Below are positions 36,001 to 48,312 of a DNA stretch of 64,000 bases, one piece after another; the stretch's first letter is position 1, and each line of letters opens with the position of its first letter. The notes under the pieces are model-generated. The model ran no database searches, had not been told where the DNA came from, and saw nothing but the letters and a program-made list of their open reading frames with translations. The stretch is from Trichaptum fuscoviolaceum (lineage: Eukaryota; Basidiomycota; Agaricomycetes; Hymenochaetales; Trichaptaceae): NCBI GenBank assembly GCA_910574455.1, contig CAJSYZ010000002.1:831671-895670 (forward strand). Reading direction: 5' to 3'. Made by a program: the position numbers and the translations under genes.

Positions 36001-39000
36001 GGAAGGTTCGGGAGCACGAAGAAAAGATTATTATTTTTTTGGTTTGAAACCCGAAGGGGCCGAAGATGCATGGATGTCGGTCGGAGGTCTGCTCGTTTGT
36101 TCGCGCTGCTGAACGGACGTGATGACGTCGGACTCGCCAACGACGAGCTTCTGCGAGGATGCGAATACGAAAAACAGAAAATGTGCCGAAAGGCTCGAGC
36201 TTCGGACTTAGGACTTTGAGCTTGAGCTTGGAGGTTGAGGTATGTATGAGCACGAGCTTAGTCAAGACGCCTGGGCCTGAGCAGCTAAAAGGACCAAGAG
36301 ACTTCCTTTGCACCCGATTATTGAAGAAGCCACATTTGCACATTTGACAGAAGAAAGGATTGATCTTGAAGTCTTCCTGGCAACGGCTCGCGATCGGAGC
36401 ATGAGAGTTCCGCTTGATTGGCCATGAATCATGATCCTCAGCCCCGAGCTCGACCTTGACCTTGAGCCGTCAAAAAGCTACGAGGCGGGGGTGTGCTGCA
36501 TCACGCCAGGGATAACGGAAACCGGGATTCGGATTTCACACGGCGGTTTAGACACGGATTCGGAGTCGTATGTACATATAGACGGAGAGGGAAGGGAGAA
36601 CGCGGAAATGAGAGGTGAGAAGTGATGGTGATGGTAGTGGTAAATGAAGAGGGAGAAGGGAGAATGAATGAGAAGGGAGAAGTGGAGAAGCTGAGAAGCG
36701 TACCCGTTGCTCTTGTCGACTGGCTGGCTGGCAATGTGCATGGAGCTCCGGCGGAATGGGGGTAAGTACGGATTTGGCGCCGTGGGTATGGGAGTGGAGT
36801 TTGGGTTTGGAGAAGAGAAGAGATAGACGTAGAGATAGAGAGAGAGAGATAGAAGATAGCCCGGGAGTGCCGGTGTAGGTCTTAAGTCCAGAGACGAAGT
36901 TTTGTAAGAAGAAGAAAAATATATACATGTACATGTACATACATAAAAATTACCACGTTTGGTCGGGTGCATTCGTGTTGGCCGGCGGTCATTGTCGGTA
37001 GCTTTCAGGTTTGTGCATGGTCGAGGATCGGACTGTGTATATGCGCAGATGCAGATGCAGATGGATCGTGGTGGCGGAACGGGAGAATGAACATATATTT
37101 TAGCATGCAATGTGTCAACGACCAACGCCCCGGTGCACTGGCAGGCGCGTCCGAGTCTGTTCTCCAGTGGAAGTGCGTCAAGGTTAAGGTCAACTGGCCA
37201 CTGGCGTAATGGTAGCGACTGGGAGGACGTCCGGATGCCGTCGCTCTTGTGTTCAAGCTGGCTTCCGAGTCGTACAATCACTGGAAGGATAGACAGCCAA
37301 ATAGGGTTTTTTTTTGTTTACTTCGAGCAAAATACAAACAGGTCACGTCCAAAGCCAAGGACATCATGGTGGACTCGCTGGAGAAAATGATGTGAATGCT
37401 TTTGGCGCACACTGCATATGTAGGAGAGCATAGGAAAAAAAACCCCAACGACGAGATCGGAATGCTAAGCTCAGACTGAGAAACATTTCAGAAAGAAAAC
37501 AGGCAGCGAACTTGAAGTTGTCTCGGAGATTGAAGTTCGAAAAAGTCGATCGACTCGGAAAAAGTTGAATATGTCCCCCGTGGGGTACTGAATGCAAAGC
37601 CTGAGGCAGACTAGGCTCGATCTACTAGTAGTACGGTGGCCGAGGTCCTGAAAGATTAGCGTCACGGTAGCACCGTAATTGGGATTATCTGTGACCAAGT
37701 CGTGACAGCCAGGACGCGCTCGCTTAGCACCGTGACGGCCTTTCCCTTCAAGTTGTTCTACCGCGGCCCCGTGCGTTATCTTCAGGTTGTACGATGCGGC
37801 GTAGCCTGCGGTTATCTCGACTGTTGCTGAGACGGAAGAGGGGTGCATAGCGGAGGGCTCACGCGCGCTCCAGATGGATTGATTGTGGTGAGCTGTATCT
37901 ACTGGTCACGCTCGTCTATTGGTAGCGATGAGGAAAACTCGGAGCGAGCCAGCAGAACACTGGCAAGAGCCTGAGATGCTTAGACCCTTAGAGACGCCTT
38001 GCAGAGCATGCGCGTGGGAGGCCCGGGGGCGGGCTGCGGGCTGCGGGTGCGATCACTCGGAGCCGAGCGGGTCCTATCATGCCAGCGACGAGTGATCGAG
38101 ATCCGCTCGCGACCATTGCGCGATCAGACGATCAGATCAAGGACACCAGACCACGACATCGACACATCAGGATAGTGAAATGGGGACAGGACAAAAGCAA
38201 ATCAGGGATCAGGGATCGGGTAAGCTGTGATCATGATGCTCAAATTGTTCTTTTTTTTTCTACTTCTATTTCTTTAGGGAAATTATGATAGTTTTTATTG
38301 GGGACGACTCGAGACAGAGACGGAGAGAAGAGGAGATACGCCTTTTTTGGAGTGGTGTCGCCACAGGCTTCGGGGTCTCGTTTGTGGGGGTGCGGGCTGG
38401 CGGACTTGCGCTCGGATTCGTTCTACCATATCGTCGCATCCGAAAGTAAACTTGTTCGACCAGACTCGCTGGACTCTTGGCAAAGGACGAGGGGACACTG
38501 GAGATGTCCGATCACACCAGATAATTTGTGCGCTGCGGGTTAGACGCGTAGTTGCTAGCCGATGGGTGTGTGCTTTCCAAACGAGTCGAGAGCCTGAGCG
38601 GCAGGGCGGGTCTGATGGCACATTTGTTTTTCTTTTCCCTCTCCTCTACGACGTCGCGTAGGGCGATAGCTTGGAGGAAAGATGGCCGTCGTGGTCGTGG
38701 AGGCCCGTCGACGGTATACCGTAAACGCCTGGGATTGTTGTCGATGTGTCGAGTTCCGGCATACGCTGTCTGCGTCTGCGAACCTGTGACATGGCAGTGG
38801 TCTCGTGAGTCGCACTTCCCCTCCGGACAGAGAAAAAAAAAGAGGGGCTCAGCGGCGAGGAAAAAGGCCTTTCCGTTTCTGCTTTTTTTGCGATTCCACT
38901 TTTCTGCCTTGTTATGGGCATCGGCGCTAGTTGATGAGGAAAGGGACGGCCACGAATAGGTTTTCTTGCTGTTTACGCGAATGGGCACAGATTTTCGAGA

Positions 39001-39180
39001 AAAATATGCAAGTGGAAAGTCGGAATGGGGAAATTTATGGAATATTCTGCGCCGAAGTTGGAGAGAGGGGGGGCTTACGGCTAGGGCTAATACGCTAGCT
39101 CTGTATTAGACGATGTTCGACCTGACCTGACCGGACTGGGACAGATCCATCAACCGCAACCCAAATAATAATCATCCTTT
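27081..39180. other. 12-kb gene-poor interval
   Basis: No confident gene on either strand. Open frames stay short and give no recognisable domains; I saw no reverse transcriptase, transposase or LTR-like direct repeats by eye. The right part (34-39 kb) becomes GC- and repeat-richer, with GA-rich microsatellites (36810-36852), T(A)CATG repeats near 36925-36942 and CTGCGGG repeats near 38033-38049. It may be decayed repeat sequence plus the distal regulatory region of the HMG-box gene. Confidence 0.5.
27713..27928 (-). CDS. Possible small single-helix protein, unrecognised
   Basis: 71-codon frame from ATG to stop. A polar head with a basic start (MLAISRGTHKTRH) leads to HPAPSHKVGGQIK, then one probable membrane segment (LVYYGTAFILIMM) and a short polar tail. 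The shape resembles small inner-mitochondrial-membrane proteins, but I cannot match it to a family. It may be a relic or a chance frame in a gene-poor region. Confidence 0.22.
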   Translation of the reverse strand: MLAISRGTHKTRHASNANDFQKISIAGTEHPAPSHKVGGQIKLVYYGTAFILIMMRTLQTLLPRAIQESNG

Positions 39181-40570
39181 TCTGCTTAACTTCCTCTGCT
39201 CTGCCCTACCTCCTCCTCCTCTCTCTTCCTTTTTTCTTCCTTCGCCCACCTAACCCCCCGCGCTCCGCACGCTGCACCCGCCCCGCACCCGCACCCGACA
39301 CCGACACCGACGTCTGGCACCTGAGCTCCGGCCTGCCCAGCGCTGCCCCTGCACCCCGCGCCCCTCGCACACCCGAGCCTTGCAACCGTCAGCTCGCGCG
39401 CAGACCATCCGTGTCCAGCGCCCGCCAAACGCGCGCCCAGTCTTCAGACAGACGCAGCACCGGAGAGGAGGTCGGACACACGGCTCGTTGGCAGTCGTGA
39501 TTCTTGGAAACGCCGAGCGAACGAGGCTGCGAGAGAGAGAGAGAGAGAGTCAGTCAGTCAGTCGCGCCAGAGAGCAGCGAGCAGACCATCGTGAGCGAGC
39601 GCATATAGACTGCATCCACAGCACTCACCCGCTCACCGCTCACCCCGTTCCGGACACGCGCAGCTGATACGTCGCCCTCTGCGACTCCCACCCGCGACCC
39701 GCGAAAAAGAAGGAAGGAAGAAGGCGTTCCACACTCATAGGGGGGAAAGAGAAGGAATCCCAAGAACAAGAAGCTAAAAAAGCGCGCGCGCGCGTCACGC
39801 ACACGCATCTGCCGGGATTTTGGCCTGCTGTGTCTCTTTTCGCATTCCTTTCGACCGGGTCTTGAGCGAACGCACGCCCCCGCCATTCTTTAGGCACCGC
39901 ACCGCACCACCCCAGCAAACCGACTCAAAACGAGACCGAGAACTGAGACGAAGACACCGAAAGCCGGAGCGGACGAGCGCTATTTTATTGCACTAATATA
40001 TTAGCTTCTGGCTGACAGCAACTTGCAAGACGGAGAGAACCCCCTCTGCACAAACAAGACTCTCATCTCGCGTGCTGTGCTGTGCTGTGTTGTGTTGTAT
40101 AGCCTGTGTTGTGTCGCGTTGTGTCCAGAGTCTGAGTTGGCACTTTTACGCCGATCCACAGACATAGTACATACAGACAGACACAACAGACGTTTGTTTT
40201 ATCTGCTACCCCCTTTTTTTACGCTTGGTTCCGGCTCCTGCGAGTTTCCTGGACTCCTGGTACGCACCCTCCCGTCCTCCAGCCTGAATTTCCGTGCCGC
40301 TGTGCTGACGGATTTGCCCTGCCCTGCCCTGTCCTGCGCTCGCGTATGCGGTTTTTAGATATAGGTACGAGCGAGTGCTAGTGCGTCGTTGTCGTCGTAC
40401 CCTCGCGCGTCATTTCCTGTCCGAGCCCGTGTGCCGTGCCACGCATATTTGCCTTATTTGCCCTCTCCCTCTCATCCTCAACCTCAACCTCTCTCTCTGC
40501 CCTCTGCGGCAGCCCTACTTGGGAGCCATCTACCGATCGCACTTGGGCTATTTGTGCCCTGCGAGGTCCA

Positions 40571-40587
40571 CCCCCCCCCCCCCCCCC
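40571..40587 (+). repeat. Poly-C run (C17)
   Basis: Seventeen consecutive C in the leader region of the HMG-box gene. Prone to length change in replication and sequencing. Confidence 0.9.
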
Positions 40588-40929
40588 AGCCTGCTCTGAT
40601 ATTTTCTGTTCTGCTAGCCCCCGACTCCCTACGTAGCGCGGTTCCCTGCCTGTCTCTGCGGTCCCGCACCCGCACCCGCACCCGCACCCGCCTCTCCGAT
40701 CAAACGATCAAACGACCGACCGACCGACCGACACTCGACACTCGACGCCCTCGGGAGCCCTACCCCCACCCCTCGCGCGCGATCCGAGAGCGATCCGAAG
40801 GACGCCTCCCCCTCTCGTCCGGTCTCCCCTCAATCGTCTCGCCCAGCCGTGCCCCGGTTCCCAGCTTCCTGGCCTTGGTTGCCGCTCGAGCCGCTCCCGC
40901 CCGCTCACCTCACTATAACTCACCATCCT

Positions 40930-40953
40930 CCCCCCCCCCCCCCCCCCCCCCCC
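40930..40953 (+). repeat. Poly-C run (C24)
   Basis: Twenty-four consecutive C, 325 bases before the HMG-box ATG. Long enough to form G-quadruplex or i-motif structures and to be miscalled in length. Confidence 0.9.
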
Positions 40954-41277
40954 ACGCACTCGCACTCGCACCGCGCAACTCAAAAAACGAAAATACAAGA
41001 ACGCGCTCCCTCCCGTTTTCGATTCACGTTCACGTCTCTCTAAGCCAAGCCAAGTCGAGGCAAACTCGAATCGGGTCTCATTACTCCCCTGCCTTGCCCT
41101 CCCGCCCCCTCCCTCCCAACCCCTACAGTTTTTTTTGTGCTTTGCTCCGGGGCATAGCCCTCTCTGCCCACCACGGCAACAGCACTCCTCCCCGCGTCTC
41201 TCCGCCACGCGTACGCACACCCCTCCCCCCTCCTCCCCCATCCCCATCCCCATCCGCACACGCTCGCACACAGCAGC

Positions 41278-43790
41278 ATGAGCGGCTTCTCCGCCCCCGG
41301 GCCCTCGGCCTCAGACCACCCACACCCTCACCCACACCCACATCCGAATCAGCGGCCCAACGCCACCCCCGCATCCGCGTCCGAGCCTGCACCCGTACCC
41401 GAGTCCAGCAACGGCTCGGCGTCGGCGTCTGCGTCTGGAGCAGCGAGCAAACAGAGCTCGATGCCTATGTCGGCGGGGGCAGCGGACGACGACGACGACA
41501 TGGCGTCCGGCTCCGAGCACAACACCGAGCAGCCGTACGGCGCGGGCGGTGATGGGGACGAGCCTGGGACTGGAACTGGTGAGTTTCCTTTTTTTACTCC
41601 GGCTTGCTCTCTTCTCATCCCATTTTTTTTTCTAATTTTTTATGTGTTTTTATCGATCTTTCGCTCCCTTATACTCACGCTTGATCTTTTTTTTTCTTTT
41701 TTTTTCCCTCTCTTGGGATCTATTGCCCGGATCGCAATCCTCGTACTTCCCTACGCTGCGAACTGGAAAACTGGAAAACTCAAACCGAATCTCGATTTTC
41801 CGAATGAAATCGAACGGACGCGTTGGTGTAAAAAAAAAAGACATGCACCATGCCCTGACGACGCAATCGCTCAACTCGGACGGGACGCCCAAGCGGCCGA
41901 TGAATGCATTCATGATCTTCGCGCGCAGACGGAGGCCGCAGGTCTCTGCGGCGAACCAGATGATGCGGACGGGCGAGATCAGCAAGATCCTGAGCAAGGA
42001 GTGGAATTCGATGCCCATGGTGCGTAAATGCGATTTAGCGTCATTTATGGACTGCACGATATACTGACTTTCCCTTCACTCTTTTGTCTGCGATTTTTTT
42101 CCCCTTTTCTTTATGGTCTTTGGATTCATGTGACGAATTAATTAAAAAAAAAATTACCGACAAACGACAACAGCACGAGAAGCAGTTCTACCTAGACCAG
42201 GCGAAGAAGCTGAAGGACAACTTCAACTCGAAGTACCCGGACTACGTGTACCGCAGGCGACCGAACAACTCGCGCCGGAAACGACGCGCAGACGGCAGCA
42301 CGGTGGGCGGCGGCGCGCGGTTCCCGAGTGCGGGCCCGGGCGGCGGGCAGGGCGGCGGGGAGCAGCATCACGACGACGGAGGGAGCACCGAGTTCAGCGG
42401 CGAGTCGCCCGTGGACGTTCCCTCGCTCCCGAGCGCCTTGAGCCTGGGCGCCGACCCGGGCCAAGGACACAGTCACCATGGGCACGGCGGCCTGACACCG
42501 CAGCCGCCGCCCCTGGGCTCGCAGACGCACCATCTGCAGCACCACCACGCCCAGCAGCAGCACCCACACCAGCAGCAGCAACATCACCACCCGCAGATCT
42601 TCACGCGCCCGCTGTACCCGCCTGCGGGCGGGGAGCCGCACCACCCGGCGTACGACGCGGGCCCGACGAGCGCGGGCTCGCACTCGTCGACGTCCTCGTA
42701 TGGCTACGCGTACGGCGGCGCAGGGACGGGCAACGAGGACCCGCTCGGCGCGTACCACGCCCCGCACTCCGCGACGCTCCCGCGCCCGCACCTGTGGGGG
42801 AACGAGCCCTCGCCCGGCCATCACAGCCAGCAACAGCAGCAGCACCACCCGCACTCGCCAGGCCTCGAGCCGCTGCACGCGCACCACAGCACGGCATATT
42901 CGCCTGACGAGCCCTCGAGCACCACCAGCCTCTGGAGCACGCCCAGCGCCGGGGGCCTCGCGCCCCTCCACCACGCGCAGGGCGCGCGTTTCGACCCGAC
43001 GCGCACGGGTGCGAGCGTGAGCGCGGGCGTCGGCCCTGGTGCGCACTCGGGCTGGCCGATGTCCCTCCCTGGCGTGTCTGCGCAACAGCAGGGCGGGCGC
43101 CCGAGGTCGCTGACGGGGTCGACGGCGATCGGCGGCGCAGGGCAGGGCGGGTCGAAGCCCGAGCTGTTCTCCCCGCAGATCCCGCACCGCGCGTGGAGCA
43201 ACACGCCGAGCAGCGGGTCGAGCGCGAGTGCGACGTCCACCGCGGGCGTCGCGCCCGGCCTGGGTCTCAGCGGCAGTGGTGGCGGATTGGGTGTGGGAGT
43301 GGGCGGGGCGGGGATGCAGTTCTCGACACTGACGGCGCCGTTCTTCCCGGGCACGTCCGCCACGGGTGCGCCCGCAGGCGAGAACAGGAGCACGTCGACG
43401 AGCCCGACACTCGCGCGGGACCCGTACTACACCACGTCGTCGACGTCGTCCGGCGGCGGGCGCGCAGACGACACGTACGACACGTCCGCGCCGCACAGCG
43501 CGTACCCGATCTCGCCAATCAGCCCGCCGTCCAGCGGGTCGTACTTCTCTGGCCCGCCCGGCCCATCGGCCTCAGGTAACGGAACCGCGTCGTCGCTCTA
43601 CCCGCCCCACGCGCACAGCGGGGGTGGAGGGGGACATGGCGGACGCGGGAGCGGGATCCAGCTGCCGCATCCGATCTCGACGTACAACGTATCGAGTGCG
43701 CAGCGCGACCTGGCGAGCCCGCTGAGCGCAGGGCCCGCGAGCAGTGTCTCGCACACGGGGTACTGGGACCGGTTGAATGAGGGCCGTTGA
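41278..43790 (+). CDS. HMG-box transcription factor (MATA_HMG/SOX-like)
   Basis: 698-aa DNA-binding regulator. Exons: 41278-41578, 41841-42019, 42174-43790. The N-terminal 100 residues are low in complexity (His-Pro repeats, Ser-Ala runs, an acidic DDDDD patch). The HMG box covers about residues 115-190, split by an intron after NSMPM: TPKRPMNAFMIFARRRRP, SKILSKEWNSM, EKQFYLDQAKKLKDNF, YPDYVYRRRP. It is followed by a basic RRKRR nuclear signal. The PKRPMNAFM core is the sequence-specific SOX/MATA type. The long C-terminal part is rich in Gly, Ser, His and Gln (QQQQHHH), probably an activation or condensate-forming region. Basidiomycete relatives control mating response and fruiting (for example Pcc1- and Prf1-type factors); which subgroup this belongs to is not clear. 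GC content is markedly higher than in neighbours. Confidence 0.9.
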
Positions 43791-46700
43791 TGGTCGGCCC
43801 CCCTTCTCCCCCTCTCCGTCCTTGACTGTCATGTGCTCGTTCGTGCCTTCGGTGATTTTTGATTCCTGTCCAGCCTAGTCTGTGGATCTATGGGGGACCC
43901 CCATTACGCTGATGTCAACGTCAACGACTGCAAATGGGCTACTCCGGCGCTGCCACCGTGCCACCGCTTGGTCCAGCCATTCCTCTCATACTCGCGTAAC
44001 CTTATTGCTCCCTCCCCCCCCCCCCCTCCTTCCTCTCTTTCGGACTCAGTCTTTGACTGCTTCTTTCGACCTTTAATTTCACGCTCCATTTTCCCCTGAT
44101 ATCATCTGGGCTACACATATCACCCTCTTTGTCCTTTGTCTGTTTTGTCTGTGGATTACTACAAGTATCAGTCGCGTGTATGAAAGGAGCACTGACGCTC
44201 GTCGGCTATTTTATTCTGATCACATCTATCAACCAACATATCTACTCGGCCTATCTCCCATTCCTTTCCCTATCTGACTTTCTCTCTTTTCTTTCATACC
44301 TCTCTTCACTTCCTGTGACTCCGCTGCTGTGCTCTTCCATTCTCATCTGATTTTTTTTCGTTCCATTTCACTTCATTTAACATGTAGCTACATTACTTAT
44401 ACGCTTTCTATTGTGGTATTCTGGATCCATTTACCCCCCACATTAACGCTAACAGCACACCAGTAGTAGCGCACTACTGCACTTCGAGGTCGCCCGATGT
44501 CTTACTAGTACCTTAGGCTCCCTCATTTAAAAAAATGTACAGTTTACTTTCACTTTCGAACAACATGGAGAATTCACACACCCAGCGGCGTGCGCTATAT
44601 GATCTATTGCAGGAGCTGGACGTGCTTCCCCCGCGGGTCCTTCCCGCGCTTATAGCCAAAATGCGAGGATGAACTCAACAGCGCACAAGTCTCACTTGAC
44701 TGATCGCGTCCCAAGAAACAGGGTGAATGAGGCGTTCTTTTTCGCACGTCGCGGATTCGAAGCTTCGCTCTCATGGTTGCAACATTCTTTTAGACTCGCG
44801 ACGGGACCGACTGCTATATTCATACGCCGTCCCTATGCTGGGCCGCAGGGAGGACGAAAGAAGCACGACCATGTGTCAGGCCCTGCCATGCCCATGATCG
44901 GGACCTAGAAATAACTGCTGTGCGCACACACACGGCTGAGAATAAATGCGAGAATAAGCATGCGCCGCTGGGCAGAAGCCGAGATGAGTGATGAGAGCGA
45001 AATGAAATAAAATGAATGAATGAATGATCCACAGATATCCCGATTCCGTATCCCGCTTGCACACGCCCGTAGCTTCAGGCCGTCCGAATCTGAGCTGGCC
45101 ATCACGCGCGCACGGAATACGCCTGTGCGTCATAACTCGGCCTTCTTTCGGTATCGACGGCCACTGGCCAATCACCTCCTGTGCTTAGCAGGCTTCGGAG
45201 GGGCGAGATTCCTGCGAGGGGAATGCTCGTTGAAATACGAAAGCATTGCATGGAACAATTCCCTTCATGGTCAACGCACTAATCTGTCGATGCACGGAAG
45301 GCCATCGCATGCGATTCATCTCGTACTGGCTATTTCCGAAATTTGGTGCGCAGACAATCGCCCCCTGGACGAGAAATCGCACAAATAATTCCCCGCGCAC
45401 TGGCGAAGAATGCGGTCCCGGCAAGAGATTTGGAATCCATTTCGCCCCGACGCAGAGCGCCAAGACCTTCTGTGTAATTTAAGCAACACAGTGGGTTGGA
45501 ATATAGCATCCTATGGCCGCTTCGCTGTCGATTTGGTCACATTTTCGTTGTGCACCTGACAGCAAAGAAGGCTCACCTTCGGATTATTCAGTAATTGTTG
45601 CGGCATCGACAGCGATCACCTGCGAAGATCTCATGTATAAGTCAATAAAGGGAACCCCCTTGGGCGACCAGTCGCTCACTTATTTCTTCCAACAGCTAAG
45701 ATCCCGTGCGATTTTCTCAAGGGCTGTGTCATATATTTTGAATTGCAAGCAGTCGTCATGTTATCGGTGGGCTCGCCTAGTTCTGCGAGAAGCACTGATG
45801 ACGCAGAAATATCTGTGCTTCTGAATAGGAGCTGAGTCTTTCAATATATATCGCTTAGCGACCGTTGAGGCATTTCCCCCGAGGGCAGAGGGTCACTCAG
45901 AGAGTATCTGATGGCCTACGGATTCGAACTCGAGTGAATGACCTAGAACGTGAAGCAACGTAGCAGCTTCGAACATTGTGGGGAAATTGGCGAATGAATC
46001 GAGCTTACAAGTCTATGACCCAGCTTACCCCGCGCAGTCAATTCAGTCGCAAGCCTGAGCAAGACACGGGGTAGGAAGGTCAGATTATGATTCTGGGGTA
46101 GCAATATAACTCGTCATTTAGGAGTCGCCAGGTCGTAGACTTCTCCGTGCTTCGATTCTCTTCTCTGCGAATCGCATCGGATACTGTAAGAGCAACTGAT
46201 TGGCGGCGGTCCTGACAATTTATTCCGTCCATCCATAATCTGACATGGGGTCAATTGACATCTTGACTTGATAAAATGATGAATCTTCGAATGGGTATGG
46301 TTACTTACAATTGTGAACTTGCACGCATAGGTCAGGTGGCCGAGAAATGATGCCGCCAAACTGTTATGTATGTTGCGACAACGATAGCATTGGCTGAGAG
46401 CGGAGATTCGAAACGATAGCTCGCCGCTCGAGAATCCACGCTCATTTAGAACTGCAAAAACGGGCCGCTCAGAATCACCTGGAGTCAACAATTAGCAGAG
46501 TTCTGAACTGTTCAGTGGGAACAGACTTATACTTACCTCAAATGCATCCATAATTAGTAGATTAAAGGGGGGTATGATAAGTCGAAGAGCTTCCTCAGAC
46601 GAACGCTTCATTGGCCAATGTCGATCCTTCCACAGAGAACCTATGGATCTATCCTTCACGATTTCGCTCGAATTTCGGCCTGGACTTCCTTCCGTTGCTC

Positions 46701-48312
46701 CTGAATGTCCCCAAACCTTATACGACCTCACGTTGTTCCGCGCATCGGACACACAGGATCCAAGATGTGTTTCCGCGCTACGCTCCGCACCTTGGGGGCT
46801 CAAGCACGATAGCAGCAGGCGGGGTCACGAGAGCGTCCAGCTAGTCCCAAGAGGTGGGTCCTGTGCAATGGCTCTGGCTCCTGCAACCCTCCAACTAACC
46901 CACGAGAATCGGATACCGTACGGCAGAAGATGCCAGCCCAGGGCCCTCTAAGTTATCGGGAACCTCGTTTTCAACGACTCGGGGGTTCACAACCGATGCT
47001 CCGACGACCAAGAGCTCTTCTTTTTCAGTTCAGCATGAGAAAACCTCTCACATCGGCACGCATGTGATGGGGCACAGACATGCGGAAGCACTATCAGACC
47101 ACCTTCCTGACAACGAGATCCCCGGACGTCCCTCTGTAAAGGGCCAACATTGTTCATCAATATCTGTTAGGGTTAATCAGAGGTTGTATCCACTTTGTGA
47201 GCATGAATGGCGGCTTACTAGCCCAGAAGCAGCCAGAATAAGATTTAGGATTTGAAAGAACCTATACAGAGTTGCTATATTGAAAATAATCAATGGCCAA
47301 ATTTTGATCCAACCCTTCTCGTGGAGCAGGGGTCCAGCAGAGCAAGTCGATAGAGTTCTATTCCTTGTCTTCGGCGCGCAGCTCTGTGTCCATGTACGTC
47401 GACCTGATCTCAGGATCTCTAGCATAGTCCACACTAGATCCTACATTCCGTCGGCGGTGGCTAAGAAGTGAGTCGGGAATCTTCACAAATAAGTGCCGAT
47501 ACACACCCTGTTTTTTGAAAAGCAGTTCTTGCTCTTCCTATGTTTCATTTCGCGGCCAGATATACACGTACGCTCGACACCGCTCGATTTTTTTGTTTTC
47601 TAAAAGTAACTATTAGAGACGTATAAAGGTTTGTGACTGGACGCACCTGAGAGTAAGAGCTTTGCATAGGTATCCATTTTCTATTAAATCTGCAGCGTAG
47701 TAGGTCCCTCGGAAGAAACTGAGTCTATTGAGATAGTCTAATGCAAAAATGTATATGAACATGATGCTGGAAAGTTTGTTCTGCGTCCAAATTGCTACGT
47801 TCACGAAAGCTCCGCATATTCGAAGTGGAAGATGGTGCTTCCCCCATGAGGAGAGATTTAGCACAATTAACAGTTTTCATGGTGTATACAATAAGTTTAT
47901 TGGTGGAAGTGATAGCGAAACTGAGTCTTTGATCCACGATACAGGGGTGAATACTTCCGGAACTCATGTTGGGATAATTGGAGGCGCACAAGTCGTTAGT
48001 TTAGGATGAAGCTAGGTTACCGAGATCAGTCGTGCGTAACATTGTCGCTTTCTGCGCAGCATTCGACTGAGAGGGTTAAAATCTTGGAGGTTTGTGGCAA
48101 GCCTCTGAGTCCGCGTTGAAACGAAGAGTCGGAGGTTTGATGACTAATTTCCAAATATGGACCAATGCGGGGTAAACACTGGCAAACCATCACTGGCATC
48201 CGGCCTCGGGTATCATTACTCCCCGAGGTCGTCTTCCGCCTTTTCAAATCAGCGGCCTTTCCTCTACAACCACAACATCCAGCTTTTGTCCTCCTGTCGC
48301 AGCGGCTGTACA
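43791..48312. other. 3' flank of HMG gene and gene-poor interval
   Basis: The first 600 bases are pyrimidine-rich with a C13 run (44014-44026) and probably form the HMG 3' untranslated region. From about 44.4 to 48.3 kb I see no supported gene. Minus-strand frames at 46114-46491 and 46492-46803 look mildly protein-like but do not join in phase across the GT-AG pair between them and match nothing I know. Confidence 0.45.

Larger units (their letters stand above)
39181..41277 (+). promoter_or_regulatory. Long pyrimidine-rich upstream region/leader of HMG-box gene
   Basis: About 2.1 kb before the HMG-box ATG is strongly C/T-rich on the coding strand, with microsatellites (GA near 39531-39549, GTCA near 39549-39564), CTGTG/TTGTG repeats near 40072-40100, and C17 and C24 runs. 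Long CT-rich leaders are typical of developmental regulators in fungi. A 387-codon frame here is low-complexity Pro/Ser/Arg and out of frame with the HMG protein, so I read it as leader and not as a gene. Several upstream ATGs would precede the main start if the whole stretch is transcribed. Confidence 0.5.

Noticed and set aside
40389..41552. 387-codon plus-strand open frame upstream of and overlapping the HMG-box gene
   Set aside because: Low-complexity Pro/Ser/Arg/His composition driven by C-rich repeats, translating through both poly-C runs, and in a different frame from the HMG protein. No domain visible.
42192..43496. 434-codon antisense open frame across HMG exon 3
   Set aside because: An Arg/Ala/Val-rich shadow frame expected from the GC-rich codon usage of the true HMG exon; no motif or splice logic of its own.
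45870..45960. GATTCGAACTC word resembling a tRNA T-arm
   Set aside because: The flanking bases do not form a T-stem, acceptor stem or D-arm on either strand. A similar word at 44753 also fails.
46114..46803. Two adjacent minus-strand frames as a two-exon gene
   Set aside because: The GTAAGT donor and CCAG acceptor between them join in the wrong phase, leading to an early stop, and neither part matches a known family.
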